From NCBI GenBank assembly GCA_920105625.2, contig OV050032.1, forward strand, positions 129,315,829 to 129,379,828: a stretch of 64,000 bases of DNA. Direction: 5' to 3'. The position numbers and the translations under genes are program-made. The notes under the pieces were generated by a model, which was given only the letters and a program-made list of their open reading frames with translations, was not told the DNA's origin and searched no databases. Source of the stretch: Clusia tigrina. Its lineage: Eukaryota > Arthropoda > Insecta > Diptera > Clusiidae. Below are positions 45,141 to 55,429 of this stretch, piece after piece (within the stretch, counting starts at the first letter, position 1; each line of letters opens with the position of its first letter).

Positions 45141-45638
45141 AGAACTTTACAAGAGATCGCGACAGAAGTTGCCGACTGCATTAGTTCGGAAAATAACCCA
45201 CTAACAACACCCAAAAACAGGCCAAGCACAAAGTGCAACACGACAGACCGATCGCTAAGCACACCAACAGGCCGGACAAAGCATAAAGAGGAGAAGCAGA
45301 ATTAAATATCCAATATTTAATATTTTTAAATATTTTATGCCATCGATATAAAATATCAACAAAGTGCTGAAGGTGGCCGAAGGACAAATAGCAACAACAA
45401 CAAACAACACAAGGAACAATAACAAGGTAAATCATCACAACAACAACACAACATTGAAGGTGGCCCAAGGGCAAAAACTTACAAGAACAACAGCGAGAAA
45501 ACAACAACAATGTGCTGAAGGTGGCCCAAGGTCAAATTCAAACGAGAAAAACAATGCGGGAAACCGTAGCAACATGCCACAACAAACTACAGTTCCCGCA
45601 CAACAACAACTATTGGATGATCTACACTAAACCTGGAG

Positions 45639-45646
45639 CATAAAAG
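45639..45646 (+). promoter_or_regulatory. Candidate LTR TATA box
   Basis: CATAAAAG lies upstream of a CTTTCTTTCTTTCGGCATCAGG pyrimidine stretch inside the solo LTR, about 640 bp before its end. An LTR promoter is expected in this position. A comparable TATATAAC is in the related LTR piece near 47927. Role inferred. Confidence 0.4.
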
Positions 45647-45763
45647 CAGGAGCAACTGGCAACCCAGCCTCTTTCTTTCTTTCGGCATCAGGCAGACAAG
45701 ACGCTCTCTCTTTCTTTCGGCATCAGGCATACCAGACGCATCGTACTAAACAGAGTTATACCA

Positions 45764-46093
45764 ACTGACAAACGCTACAGAAGCTAGGGGAATCTAGAGG
45801 AGATTATGGTTTATAATCGACTGTCTGCTAGAAACCCACACTGACAAACGCTACAGAAGCTAGGGGAATCTAGAGGAGATTTTGGTTTATAATCGATTCT
45901 CTGCTAGAAACCCACACTGACAAACGCTACAGAAGCCAAGGGAATCTAGAGGAGATTATGGTTTATAATCGATTCTCTGCTAGAAACCCACACTGACAAA
46001 CGCTACAGAAGCTAGGGGAATCTAGAGGAGATTATGGTTTATAATCGATTCTCAGCTAGAAACCCACACTTATAAACGCTACAGAAGCTAGCT
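45764..46093 (+). repeat. 76-bp minisatellite in the LTR (4.3 units)
   Basis: Four 76-bp units start at 45764, 45840, 45916 and 45992, with a partial fifth to 46093. Each contains GGAGATTATGGTTTATAATCGA followed by TTCTCTGCTAG or a variant. GATTAT and ATAATC can pair around GGTTT, with outer GAGA/TCTC and CTAG/CTAG pairing. The GGTTTNTAATCG core is shared with the arrays at 48025-48278 and, more loosely and inverted, 61520-61660. Confidence 0.9.
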
Positions 46094-46287
46094 GACATAG
46101 AGTTCAACTGTGTCCGTATTTAAGTTTAGTAAAAATAATTGTTACAAGTAGTTAAGCCTTTTTTTAAAATTAATAAATAAATAAAATAATTAAATCCACG
46201 TAAACAAGCTTTGAATACTTTAGAGATTTGTAAACGACTCCTGGCAATCCGGCGAGCTTACCCCGGCGAAAACGAGTCGTTACAACG

Positions 46288-47215
46288 TACAGCAGCAGCA
46301 TTTCTCTGCCAACTTTCAGTTACTAAAGAAAAATCAAGATCTAAAAAGTAATTTGAAATTTCTCACTCCATTTATAGACAATTCGACCGGTTTTCAGGTC
46401 ATCAATGTTGGTGATCGCCACGACTACACCGATATACCAAGCAGTCAAAAACATCTTCTTCTACCCAGCAACTCACAATTTGTTTCGTCGTACGTACGTC
46501 ATCATCAGCTTCAGAATTATCATGCAGTCCCCAAAGCTTTAATCGCCTTGATATATTGGATAGTCAACGATACGTCTTGAATATTGGATAGTCAACGATT
46601 GAGATTTGGCTCGTCGTGTGTGCATTGCGTCCGATACAAACCCACATTGAAGCAGCAAGTCATGGACCGCTACCAAGAGAACACCTTCAACCAGCATGAC
46701 CGTTGCGGAATGGACTTTTGCGGACGAATAATTACTTACTTGCGGATCCGAAGAAAGGCACCTACCAAATCATACTTGCTTGTATTTATTTGCCTTATCA
46801 CTAATCCGGTTCACATTGAAGTGGACTCGGATCTATCTAAGAAAGCCTTTCTAAACGCGCTAGAACGTATGGGAGATCGGCGAAAGATGCCGTGTGATAC
46901 TTTTTGTGACAACGTCACGAATTTTGTAGGAGCATCCATTTATCTACAAGAAGTCAAGCAATTTTTATTTGAGCACGAAACCCAAAATCAAATCAACAAA
47001 TTTTGCTCATCTGTCTATATTACTTTTCAGTTTATTCCACCGAGGGCACTCCAGTATGGCGGCCTCTGGGAGGCAGCAGTTAAAAGCGCAAAGGGACTGC
47101 TATATCGCACATTGGCTAAAATCTTCTGTGGGAAATTTTCGCACACACTACAGGTGCCAGAGTCGCTACCCAGCTATATACACACAAACATCATGAATAA
47201 CAGACCCGAATAATT
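46288..47215 (+). pseudogene. BEL/Pao relic 2: integrase
   Basis: After the solo LTR: SSQKHLLLPSNSQF and VPKALIALIYW (46430-46555, zinc-binding region with histidines before it), then CVHCVRYKPT (near 46615), DRCGMDFCGR (near 46710, first Asp), TFCDNVTNFVGA (near 46900, second Asp) and LQYGGLWEAAVKSAK (near 47050, Glu). A short near-repeat of TTGGATAGTCAACGAT at 46555-46596 breaks the frame. The rest is surprisingly clean for a relic, ending NNRPE and a stop at 47213. Confidence 0.8.
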
Positions 47216-47219
47216 GCAT

Positions 47220-47600
47220 CAAGGAATCGCCCACAATGCCAACCGAAGCAACTGCAGTGAAAAACTTATCGAAAAAACTACAAACGTTGTAACCAATTAG
47301 CGCGGCCGTGCCGGTTGCTTTTGTTGTACCCACTGAACTGTGGGTACAACAAAAGCAACCTCACGCACAGCCAACGATCTTGCCAACCAGCGCCAAGCTT
47401 ACGAAGAGAGGAAATACAGCGACGAATAATACAACAAATACATGTACGACAAGAGAAGATGAGTGCACGAACTCAAGCGGTGGAATTTGCCGAGTGCGCT
47501 CGCTCGGTAATTTTACACTAACAACAGGAAGAAACGAGAGCAAATTACAAGAGGGACAACGACAGAGCGACCACCACGCCAACGGCTAGCAAGTACAAAG
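47220..47600. other. Spacer with a perfect 21-bp hairpin
   Basis: CAA-rich noncoding sequence after the integrase stop, probably 3' end of the BEL relic or the start of an LTR. It contains the hairpin at 47313-47360. Frames present on both strands show no domain. Confidence 0.4.
47313..47360. repeat. Perfect 21-bp inverted repeat with 6-nt loop
   Basis: The arm at 47313-47333 (starting GGTTGCTTTTGTTG) is an exact reverse complement of 47340-47360, around TGAACT. As RNA it would be a long perfect hairpin. Confidence 0.95.
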
Positions 47601-48309
47601 CAGAAGGAGGAATGCAAATGAAATGCTGGCTGCCAGTTAAGTTCAACATAAAATATTTAGCAACAACAATACTACAGGATTCCGGACAGCGCTGCTTGAA
47701 ACCAACAATACTGCAGGTCAACCAAAGGCCGTTGGAGTGAGGTGGCTGACCGTCAGAAGTTGAAGGTGGCCCAAGGGTAAAATACTGCAACGACAACAAG
47801 CCTGACTGCAAAGACAACAAGCCTGGCCACAACAACAACAAGCGAGGCCGGCCAAACGGAACTAAAGTTACACAACGGTGGTCCGCCAATAACAACATGT
47901 GTCAGCCGCTGCGACCTGCGACTATATAACTATGTAGCCCAAGCAGTGGGTCCGCTTTGTCGATCACCAACATCCTGACTAGCAACAGCTCTAAGCCATA
48001 CAAAGTACAATACGAACACAGAAAGCTTAGTGAGAACATCTGGTTTTTTAATCGTTTTGTCGCTAAGCCATACACAGACAGAGACTATAAGGATTCAGCG
48101 AGAGCATCTGGTTTTTAATCGTTCTCCCACTGAATCACTGAGACACATACGCCACCGAGACTTAGGGACTTAGAGGGAACCTCTGGTTTTCAATCGTTTT
48201 CCCACTAAGTCATTCGCCGTACAGAGACCATAGGAACTCAGTGAGAGTATCTGATTTTTAATCGTTCTCCCACTGAGTCACAGAGACACACACTTACCGG
48301 GACGTAGAG
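47600..48309 (+). repeat. LTR fragment related to the 39384-46284 LTR
   Basis: Same architecture as the solo LTR: CAA-rich tracts, the phrase GAAGGTGGCCCAAGGG near 47762, a TATATAAC near 47927, then a GGTTTTTAATCG tandem array. The LTR end is missing: at about 48310 the sequence passes into R1-clade gag, so it is truncated there. Confidence 0.6.
48025..48278 (+). repeat. Array of four hairpin-forming units of about 70 bp
   Basis: Each unit holds CATCTGGTTTTTAATCGTTCTC or a variant flanked by an inverted repeat: GCTTAG/CTAAGC (48025, 48063), GATTCAG/CTGAATC (48092, 48130), GACTTAG/CTAAGTC (48167, 48205), ACTCAGTG/CACTGAGT (48236, 48271). The stem sequence changes between units but pairing is kept. 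Confidence 0.9.
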
Positions 48310-48880
48310 ACATGAGGCGGTGGCGACTGTCCTGGGAACCAGTGTGGAGGTGCGTAAGCTCACGCAGGAAACCCAAGTGGAGGTGAAAGACCTGGACGAA
48401 ATCACCACGATGGAAGATGTCCACGAGGCGCTGTGTACAGCCAATCTCTCGGAGAGACCTCCCGTGGATGCAATCAGGTCCCTCAGGAAGGCGTACGGTG
48501 GAACACAGAAAGCGGTCATCAGTCTGTCGCCCCCAGGCAGCCGCAGCCCTTCTGAAAGCTGGCAGGCTGAGAGTCGGATGGACCTCATGCCGGGTGCGCG
48601 AAAAGGTGACTCCCCGCATTGTTACAAATGTATGGAGTTCGGCCACACCGCGCTGAAATGCGGTAGCAAGGATGATTGGCGCCACAAGTGCTACAGATGC
48701 GGCACAGAGGGCCATAACGCACGGGAGTGCGACAAGGCCCCACCTGTGCCCTCTGTAAGGCCAGCGGCCGCAAGGATGTGGAGCACCCGACAGGATGCAG
48801 CTCATGCCCATCTTACAAGCGAGCCGCGGAGAAGAGGTCCAGGCGCAGGAGATGAGGTAGTTCCAACTCAATCTCAACCA
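48310..48880 (+). pseudogene. R1-clade ORF1 (gag) C-terminal part
   Basis: GTSVEVRKLTQETQVEVKDL matches the same block at 63406 in the copy near the right edge. It is followed by the knuckles CYKCMEFGHTALKC (near 48621), CYRCGTEGHNAREC (near 48690) and, after a frameshift, a degenerate third one. The knuckles bind the element RNA. The protein start is missing by 5' truncation. Confidence 0.8.
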
Positions 48881-49480
48881 CTGCGAGGCTGCACAGGATC
48901 TCCTGGAGCAGGCCGTTAGGGAACAGATGGTCGATGTTGCAGTGCTTAGCGAGCCGTATAGGCGCAAGCACCAAGGAGTATGGGCCGAAGACACCACTGG
49001 TGGTGCCGCACTGTGGGTGTGCGGAACCAAGCCTATTCAACTAGGCAACATAGATAGAAGCGATTGCTACGTCAGAGCGACCATTGGAGGGACCACGGTG
49101 TACAGTTGCTACATGCCGCCGAGCCTAACTGCGGACGATTTCGAGTCAGTGGTAGACAGACTTGCTCTGGACGCGCAAGGCAGGAACCCCGTATTGAGTG
49201 CCGGCGACTTCAACGCTCGGGCGCCCGAACCACACCGAGAGGTCATATCCTCATGGACGCGTTTGCGGCTCTTGATGTAGTCATCATGAACGCGGGAGAG
49301 GTGACTTTGTGAGAGGAGAAGCCACATCTGTGAACGACCTTACGTTCCTCAGCAGCGGTTTAGTCAGAGGAGCCAGGTGGATTGTGAGTTCCGCGTACAC
49401 CCACACCGACCACAATGCCATTTGCTTTGACTTGGAAAGCCGAAAGGCTGGAGAGCGGACGCCCTCGACGACGGCGCACT
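48852..49480 (+). pseudogene. R1-clade ORF2 endonuclease part
   Basis: From ATG 48852 an immediate TAG interrupts the QLNLNHCEAAQDLLEQA block. Then VAVLSEPYRRK, AALWVCG, VYSCYMPPSLT and SAGDFNARAPE follow, the typical R1 endonuclease order. A frameshift near 49290 separates the last part (IVSSAYTHTDHNAICF near 49380). The enzyme would give target-site nicking. Confidence 0.8.
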
Positions 49481-51270
49481 CGAAGTCATGTTGGAGGAAT
49501 TTGAGCTGCAAGGCAGTGCGGCGGAAATGGCGAACCAGCTAGCGAGCCAGCTAGAGAGCGCCTGCGATGCGGCGATGCCCAGGCGGGCCTATGGTGTAAA
49601 CCATAAATCCGTTTATTGGTGGACGGACGAGATCGCCGACCTACGCAAGGAATGCCACGCAGCAAAGCAAAGGCACCAGCGTGCAATAGGCAACCCAGAC
49701 TGCCTGCAACTGCGCCAGTTGTACAAAGAGGCTAAAAGAAGACTGAAGACGGCCATAAAGGCGAGCAACCGCAGGAGTTTCACCGAGCTATGTGCACAGG
49801 TTGAAGACAACCCGTGGGGCACGGCATATAGGCTCGTGATGAAAAAGCTCCCCTGCTACAGGCAGCCAGCCCCAAGCTGCCCAAACTTGCTCAAACGCAT
49901 TGTGGGAGAGCCCTTTCCAGTGCAAAATTATGTGCCTGATCAGTTCTCTCCCGAGCTGGGCGAAGAAGTACCCAGTGTAATGACAGAAGAGGTGTTGCGG
50001 GTGGTTTTAAAATTTGGCGACCAGAAAGCACCTGGTCCAGATGGGATTCCCAACCGAGTGCTGAAAACCGCAGCTGCACTACACCCAGAAACACTGAGGT
50101 CACTTTACGACGCCTGTCTTAGGGAAGGAGTCTTCCCGAAACGGTGGAAAAGGCAGCGGTTGGTATTGATACCTAAAGCCGATAAACCAGCAGAGGACCC
50201 ATCGGCCTACCGTCCCGTGTGCATGTTGGACACAGCAGGGAAGGTCCTGGAGCGGATTATATGCGACCGGATCGACGAGGCGATAGTGGATGCTGGAGGA
50301 CTGGCGAGGCGCCAATATGGCTTCCGAAAGGCCAGATCCACCGTGGACGCCATTTACGAACTCGTCCAAACGGCGAAGGAGGCGATTCAGGGCCAGAGAT
50401 GGAAGGGGGGTGCCAAGAGGTATTGCCTCGTGGTCACCCTCGACGTCAAGAACGCTTTTAACTCGGCCAGCTGGGCGCGCTTAGCAGAAGCGCTGGCAGG
50501 GTTCAAAGTTCCCATCTATCTAAGGCGAATCATCACTAGTTATTTTAGCGACAGGATGCTATTATACGAGTCCGATAGAGGTGTAGAAACGTACAAGATC
50601 ACCGGAGGAGTTCCCCAGGGGTCTGTACTGGGGCCACTTCTCTGGAACGTTATGTACGATGGCATTCTCCGCATACGGGTTCCCGATTACGTTAAAATAA
50701 TCGGATATGCGCACGACATAGCGCTAGTGATCACGGCGAAACCTCGAGGAGGTAATAGCAGAGGCCAATCACACAGTGGCCACTGTTGGAAGATGGCTGG
50801 CGGATGTTGGACTGAACCTGGCAGAGCACAAAATGGAGGCTATCCTTGTGTCAGGTCGAAAGGTACAGGAGGTGGTGGAGATAAGGGTTGGTGACTGCAC
50901 CATTACCACGACCCCACATCTCAAATACCTAGGCGTCTGGAATGACGCAAGACTGACGTTCAAGGAAAGGGCCGTTGGACGAGGAGATTGATCCCTGATC
51001 TCCAACGCTGGATGGATAGGTCGCATGGCGAGGTGAACAATCACGTCACACAGCTGCTGACCGGGCACGGAGGTTTCCGGGCGTACCTACACAGATTCCG
51101 GCTGGAGGAAACCCCCTGCTGCGATAATTGTGGAGGCATGGAGCCCGAGGACGTGGAACATGTCCTTTTTTCCTGTCCACGATACAGAGTCAGACTCTTT
51201 GCAGTACCGCTCTGGCGGATGCGAGACCACCGCCACTTGGAGTGGCGGCGACGTTCAGGGAGTCAATAGG
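49480..51270 (+). pseudogene. R1-clade ORF2 reverse transcriptase, active-site YAHD
   Basis: A clean frame of 468 codons (49488-50894) with KAPGPDGIPN, LIPKADKP, YRPVCMLDTAGK, QYGFRKARSTVDA, TLDVKNAFNSA, GVPQGSVLGPLLWN and GYAHDIALV. The usual active site is YADD. Here the first Asp is His (codon 50712-50714, CAC), a single G-to-C change compared with the sister copy at 60540. A frameshift near 50745 moves into NLAEHKMEAILVSGRK. The C-terminal finger CDNCGGMEPEDVEHVLFSC is near 51118. Confidence 0.85.
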
Positions 51271-51436
51271 AGGGGTCCGTTGACCAACCCACTCCCAGAC
51301 GAATTATTGCTTAACGGCTATGTACCGTCTGGGAGGCGTCTGAGGAGGTGGTTTTAGTGGGTAAGAGCCCCACACTACTGGTGCGAGAGCGCCCAGTGTC
51401 TGTTTGCAGATTTCCCCCTCCGAATCAATAAAAAGA

Positions 51437-52544
51437 GGCCTCAGTAGCAGTAGACGAACTACGGAAGAAACTCGCGGAGTACCTGAACTCCACAGAACTC
51501 ACGCTAGAGCAGGAACGTCGCGTGGCCGAACTGCAGGCTCGCCTCATGAAGACTTTGTCACCTACACCAGTCAGGCAACCCCGTACTCCGTACAGTATGG
51601 AACGACCAGGAGTCTCCGATGAGTACCTGAGCACGAGCCTAGAATCGCTACTACCGTCACGAGATGAACAAGCCGGGACGTCACGTGACGCCCTGCGCAC
51701 AGCAGTACCCGAGTTCCCCAGGAGTGGGACTACCACGTACTCCACCGTGATTGACCATGTAAGAAAGTGGTCAGTGAAGTTCGATGGCGAACGAGACCCA
51801 CTGGCGTTTATTGAGCGCATAGAGGAGTTGTCAGATGTCTACGTGATAAATACAAATCAACTCCCACGGACGATGCCGGAGCTATTGAGCGACCACGCGT
51901 TACTCTGGTTCCGAAACAACTATTGCAGATGGACTGAGTGGGCTGCGTTCAAAAAAGACTTTCTGAAGTTCTTCTTGCCAGCACGTTACTGGGAGAAATT
52001 GGAGGATGAGATCAGGAAACGCTTACAACGCCCTAGAGAATCGTTTAAGCAATATGTTGTGGAACTCCAGAACCTCATGCGGCATGCCGGGCATACAGAG
52101 GAACAAAAACTGGAACGCATTTTTCGGAACTGCCTAGAGGAGTACCAATGGTACGTACGAGGGAAAGATTTCACGACGCTGGGCGTGTTAATGGAAATGG
52201 CGGAAAACCTAGAGGGCATACGAAACAACCGAGATACACCCAGGATACCCACGACACAGCCCAGAGTCGACCATACTATACCCCGAGAGACAAGAAACCG
52301 GCAAATCATTCAAGTCAATAGCACTAAAACAGCAATAGATGTACGGACCGCCTGCCGACAGTGCGGGCAAAGTGGACACGTGGCAAGTTTCTGTCTCAAT
52401 GCGCAAGTCCTATTCTGCTGGGACTGCGGGAAACGTGGAATTCGGACCATAGAATGCTGCCGGGCACAGGGTGGAAACGAACGGGGCTGCCGTCAAGAGC
52501 AAGGCAGGGCGCAGCCCACCGGCAACAGTCCTCAAAAGCATTAA
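51437..52544 (+). pseudogene. Gypsy-group gag
   Basis: Open from about 51437 to 52542. A coiled-coil-like start (VDELRKKLAEYLNS, LEQERRVAELQARL), then the capsid domain: KWSVKFDGERDPLAFIERI (near 51768), ALLWFRNNYCRWTEWAAFK, ESFKQYVVELQNLMRHAG, and the knuckle CRQCGQSGHVASFC (near 52354) followed by a degenerate one (CWDCGKRGIRTIECC, His missing). No internal stop is evident, so it is unusually well kept for a relic. The start codon is not certain. Confidence 0.8.
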
Positions 52545-53060
52545 GTGCGTTGCGTTGCGATGGGCAGCGTATATGAGCCGCAGTCACCATCGGCACCATC
52601 CAAATCACAGCCACCATCGATACCGGAGCTACGCGGAACTTCATCAGCGAACGCCTTAGTCGCCAGTTACGAGCCATCACAGGTGGTGTAACTCCCACAC
52701 ACATACGCGCACGTATGGCAGACGGGGGCACGCGAGAAATCACAGAAGCACTCCGAGTGATCATACAGCTAGGAAAACAAAACTGCGAGCTGGACCTCCT
52801 GATGATGCCGGATTCCACAGACGACCTACTCTTGGGTCTCGACTTCATGATGAAACAAGGTACAACAATAAGATGCGGTAATCAAGAAGTCATACTAGGA
52901 CTCCACACCGGCGCCGTACAACCCCGAGATTCTACATTGTGTACGACGGTCCGGGTGGAGGCCCTCACGGAGAAGGCTAGGATCGAAGAATTTCTGGCAA
53001 TTACCGGCATCTTAATGCGAAATCTATTCCCGATGCATACCCGCTACGACGCATACATCA
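52545..53060 (+). pseudogene. Gypsy-group aspartic protease
   Basis: Frame-switching translation gives ATIDTGATRNFISERL (near 52610), with the catalytic DTG, then LLLGLDFMMKQG (near 52832). Such proteases cut the Gag-Pol precursor. The frame changes near 52680. The linker to RT (FPMHTRYDAYI) ends at 53066, and the first part of the RT appears deleted. Confidence 0.7.
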
Positions 53061-53066
53061 CATCCT

Positions 53067-54200
53067 AGATCGCTTACGAGAAGCCAGATACATCAGCAGC
53101 CTGGGCCTGTAGAATGGGTACTGGCAAATACCCATGGATGAAGGAAGTAAACAATTCACGGCGTTCACAGTACCAGGAAGAGGACTCTATCAATGGAAAG
53201 TTATGCCCTTCGGACTACACTCTGCACCAGCAACCTTCCAGCGAGCGCTAGATCAGGTAATCGGCCCTGACAGGGAGCCCCACGCCTTCGCTTACTTGGA
53301 CGACATACAACACTGGAGGAGCACGAGAAGAACCTTGCTGAAGTTTTTAGGAGATTACGGGAAGCAAACTTGAGACTCAATCGAGAAAAGTGTGCTTTAT
53401 TCCGCAAGGAAATCAAATATTTCGGCCATTTGGTCAGTGAAAGAGGCATTCACACGGACCCTGATAAGGTGGCAGCCATCCGGGAATTAAAACCCCCAGG
53501 CATCGCATCTTGGTACCGACGCTTTGTACATGATTTTCCTAAAACCACACACCCCCTGACAGCACTACTAAAGAAGGGTAAGCCCTTCAAGTGGACCGAG
53601 GACCAGCAAACAGCGTTCGAACAGCCAAAACAACAGATAACAGAGGCCCCAATCCTCACCAGCCCTGACTTCACGCAACGATTTGTATTGCAGATGAATG
53701 CTAGTGACTATGGCTTGGGTGCTGTCCTTACCCAAGAAATCGAAGGAGCAGAGCGAGTAATAGCATACGCCAGCCGGCACTTAAATGGAGCGGAGCAGAA
53801 CTATTCACCAATAGAAAAGGAGTGTTTAGCCATAGTGTGGGGTATAAGAAAGATGCGGCCATATCTCGAGGGCTACAGGTTCACCGTGATTACAGACCAT
53901 CTGTCGCTCAAATGGTTAAATTCTATTGAGAGTCCTTCTGGACACATAGCCAGGTGGGCACTGGAACTGCAACAGCACTCGTTTGAGGAACAATACAGGC
54001 GGGGTAAGCTTAACGTATTAGCCGACGGACTCTCAAGACAACCGGTAGAACCTGCGCGTGGCATCAGAGTACAGACGGAACCGGAACCGAACTGCAGCTG
54101 GAAAACGCCATGGAAAATGGACAGTTTTACCAGCATATTCGAAATCGAACGGGCGATGAAGATTGCACCCCATGGAAGCTGTGCGTCCCACGACCACTGA
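53067..54200 (+). pseudogene. Gypsy-group RT and RNase H
   Basis: RT enters late, at LDRLREARYISSLGL. Then FTVPGRGLYQWKVMPFGL, SAPATFQRALD and the catalytic AYLDDI (near 53295). After a frameshift near 53345: KCALFRKEIKYFGHLVS, WYRRFVHDF. RNase H: LQMNASDYGLGAVL (near 53690), SPIEKECLAIVWG, FTVITDHLSLKWL and RRGKLNVLADGLSR. About 100 residues at the RT N-terminus are missing, which with the shifts makes it inactive. Confidence 0.85.
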
Positions 54201-54656
54201 GGGAGCGCGTCCTAAAGGAGAACCACGACGCGCCAATAGCAGGGTATCTGGGCATTAGAAAAACTTTTGCCCGAGTTGCCAACCGATATTATTAGCCAGG
54301 GTTTTTCCGAGACGTTAGCCAATACGTAAGGCAGTGTAAACTGTGTCAAGAAAACAAGAGCAGCCAACAGAAGCCTGCAGGGAAAATGTTGACTCACATA
54401 CCTGAAGAGCCTCTGTGCGGACTTTGTGGGACCACTATCTCGTTTCACGCATGGAAATACCATGTTAGTTGTCTTCCATGATAAGTTTACAAAATTTACT
54501 CCGGAAAGTCACCACTGAAACCCTACAACGAGCTTTCCGAGAACGCATTATGGCCCGTTTTGGGATCCCAAAAGTTCTAAATACAGATAATGGATCCCAG
54601 TTCACCAGTAAAGCGTTTCACAAATTCACACAGTACTACGGCATGCGTCATCAATT
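54200..54656 (+). pseudogene. Gypsy-group integrase, truncated
   Basis: Zinc-binding H2C2 region (ENHDAPIAGYLGIRKTF near 54221, CKLCQENKSS near 54340), a degenerate first core block (ADFVGPLSRF-type, partly out of frame near 54418), and IPKVLNTDNGSQFTSKAF (near 54565) with the second core Asp. It ends at FRKK near 54662, where the sequence becomes R1-clade. The core Glu is therefore absent. Confidence 0.75.
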
Positions 54657-55425
54657 CCGCAAGAAATATGCACTGCCATAGAAGAACAATTTCCCAAAAT
54701 TGCAAGCGTCGGAAAAAAGCAATTAGGTGTATGCAACGCACACGGGCTGACACGCTGACAGCCCTGATTAGCCTACCATAAAAATTGGCTAATATACCAG
54801 CGGAAGCCGGTCGCATGCGTGTAGGTTGGGTAATATGCAGGCTCCGTGACTACATAACTCCAACCAGATGCTTCCGATGTCTGGAATATGGTCACATAGT
54901 TAGACACTGAGAGCACCGCTCTAGTGTATGCCTAAAGTGTGCAAATAGAGCGCATTTAGGTAAGATGTGCGAGGCCAAACCTAAATGCGCAATATGTGCG
55001 TCATAATGCATAGGTGGAAGCGACCAATGCACTGGAAGCTTTATATGCGCAGCATACAAAGAAGCGATGAAAACATTAACAAAACTGGATGGTTAGTTGT
55101 ATCCAAATAAACCTAAACCACTGTAAGACTGCTGAGGGTTTGCTTAAGCAGACTATAATAGAACAGAAAGTGGACATTGCATTAAATAGCGAACAATCTT
55201 AAATACCTATATATGATTCTAATTCCGGAGAAGATAAAACAAAGCAAGTAGCCATCTGGGTCTGTGATATCATTCCCTTCGGACGTAAAGCCAACCGGCA
55301 TCAGGAAGTGTTTGTATATGCCAAAATAAAGGGGGTCCGCTTTTATAGCTGCAAATCTCCACCGCCTCAAAGAAGTGGAGGAAATGCTTGATCGCTTGGA
55401 TACAGAGGCTCGAGGGAAGAGCAGG
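54657..55425 (+). pseudogene. R1-clade gag and endonuclease, duplicated segment X
   Basis: Matches 55736-56270 plus 58527-58600 of the following R1 copy: gag ALPXKNNFP-type end and IASVGKKQLGVCNAHG, knuckles CLKCANRAHLGKMC and CAICAS, then endonuclease EQKVDIALNSEQS, VAIWVCD, VRFYSCKSPP and MLDRLDTEARGK. Frameshifts are many. Both ends are abrupt: the left end cuts the Gypsy integrase, and the right end (GAGGCTCGAGGGAAGAGC) joins straight into gag of the next copy. Confidence 0.75.
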
Positions 55426-55429
55426 AACA

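Larger units (their letters stand above)
39384..46284 (+). mobile_element. Solo LTR (about 1.6 kb without its insert), split by an I/LOA element
   Basis: Starts TGTATATTG and ends GAGTCGTTACA, giving TGTA...TACA ends. The end matches, in reverse complement, the LTR piece starting at 61236 (TGTAACGACTC). A 3-4 bp repeat (ACG or AACG, ambiguous at the edge) flanks it, and excision restores the reading frame of the BEL relic. Removing the nested element at 39439-44725 leaves 1606 bp. The interior has CAA-rich sequence, AAGGTGGCCCAAGG phrases, a TATA-like site, a 76-bp tandem array and AATAAATAAA near the 3' end. No internal coding region, hence a solo LTR. Confidence 0.75.
48310..51436 (+). mobile_element. 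R1-clade non-LTR retrotransposon, 5'-truncated copy 1
   Basis: Starts inside gag and runs through endonuclease, RT and the C-terminal zinc finger to a 3' UTR with AATAAA near 51427. Related copies are at 54657-61232 and 61666-64000. A deletion of roughly 200 codons lies between the RT thumb and the C-terminal finger near 50975. The next element (Gypsy gag) follows at about 51437. Several frame breaks make it dead. Confidence 0.85.
51437..54656 (+). mobile_element. Gypsy-group LTR retrotransposon body, no LTRs
   Basis: Order gag, protease, RT, RNase H, integrase, the Gypsy arrangement. It begins directly after the R1 3' end and stops at 54656, where R1-clade sequence starts mid-integrase. No LTR or envelope frame is present. 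Confidence 0.85.

Noticed and set aside
45764..46093. CRISPR-like array of regular repeats
   Set aside because: Units are directly adjacent with no unique spacers, and they lie in a retrotransposon LTR of a eukaryote.
48278..49030. Minus-strand open frame of about 250 codons
   Set aside because: Antisense shadow of R1 gag and endonuclease, Cys/Ser-rich without a motif.
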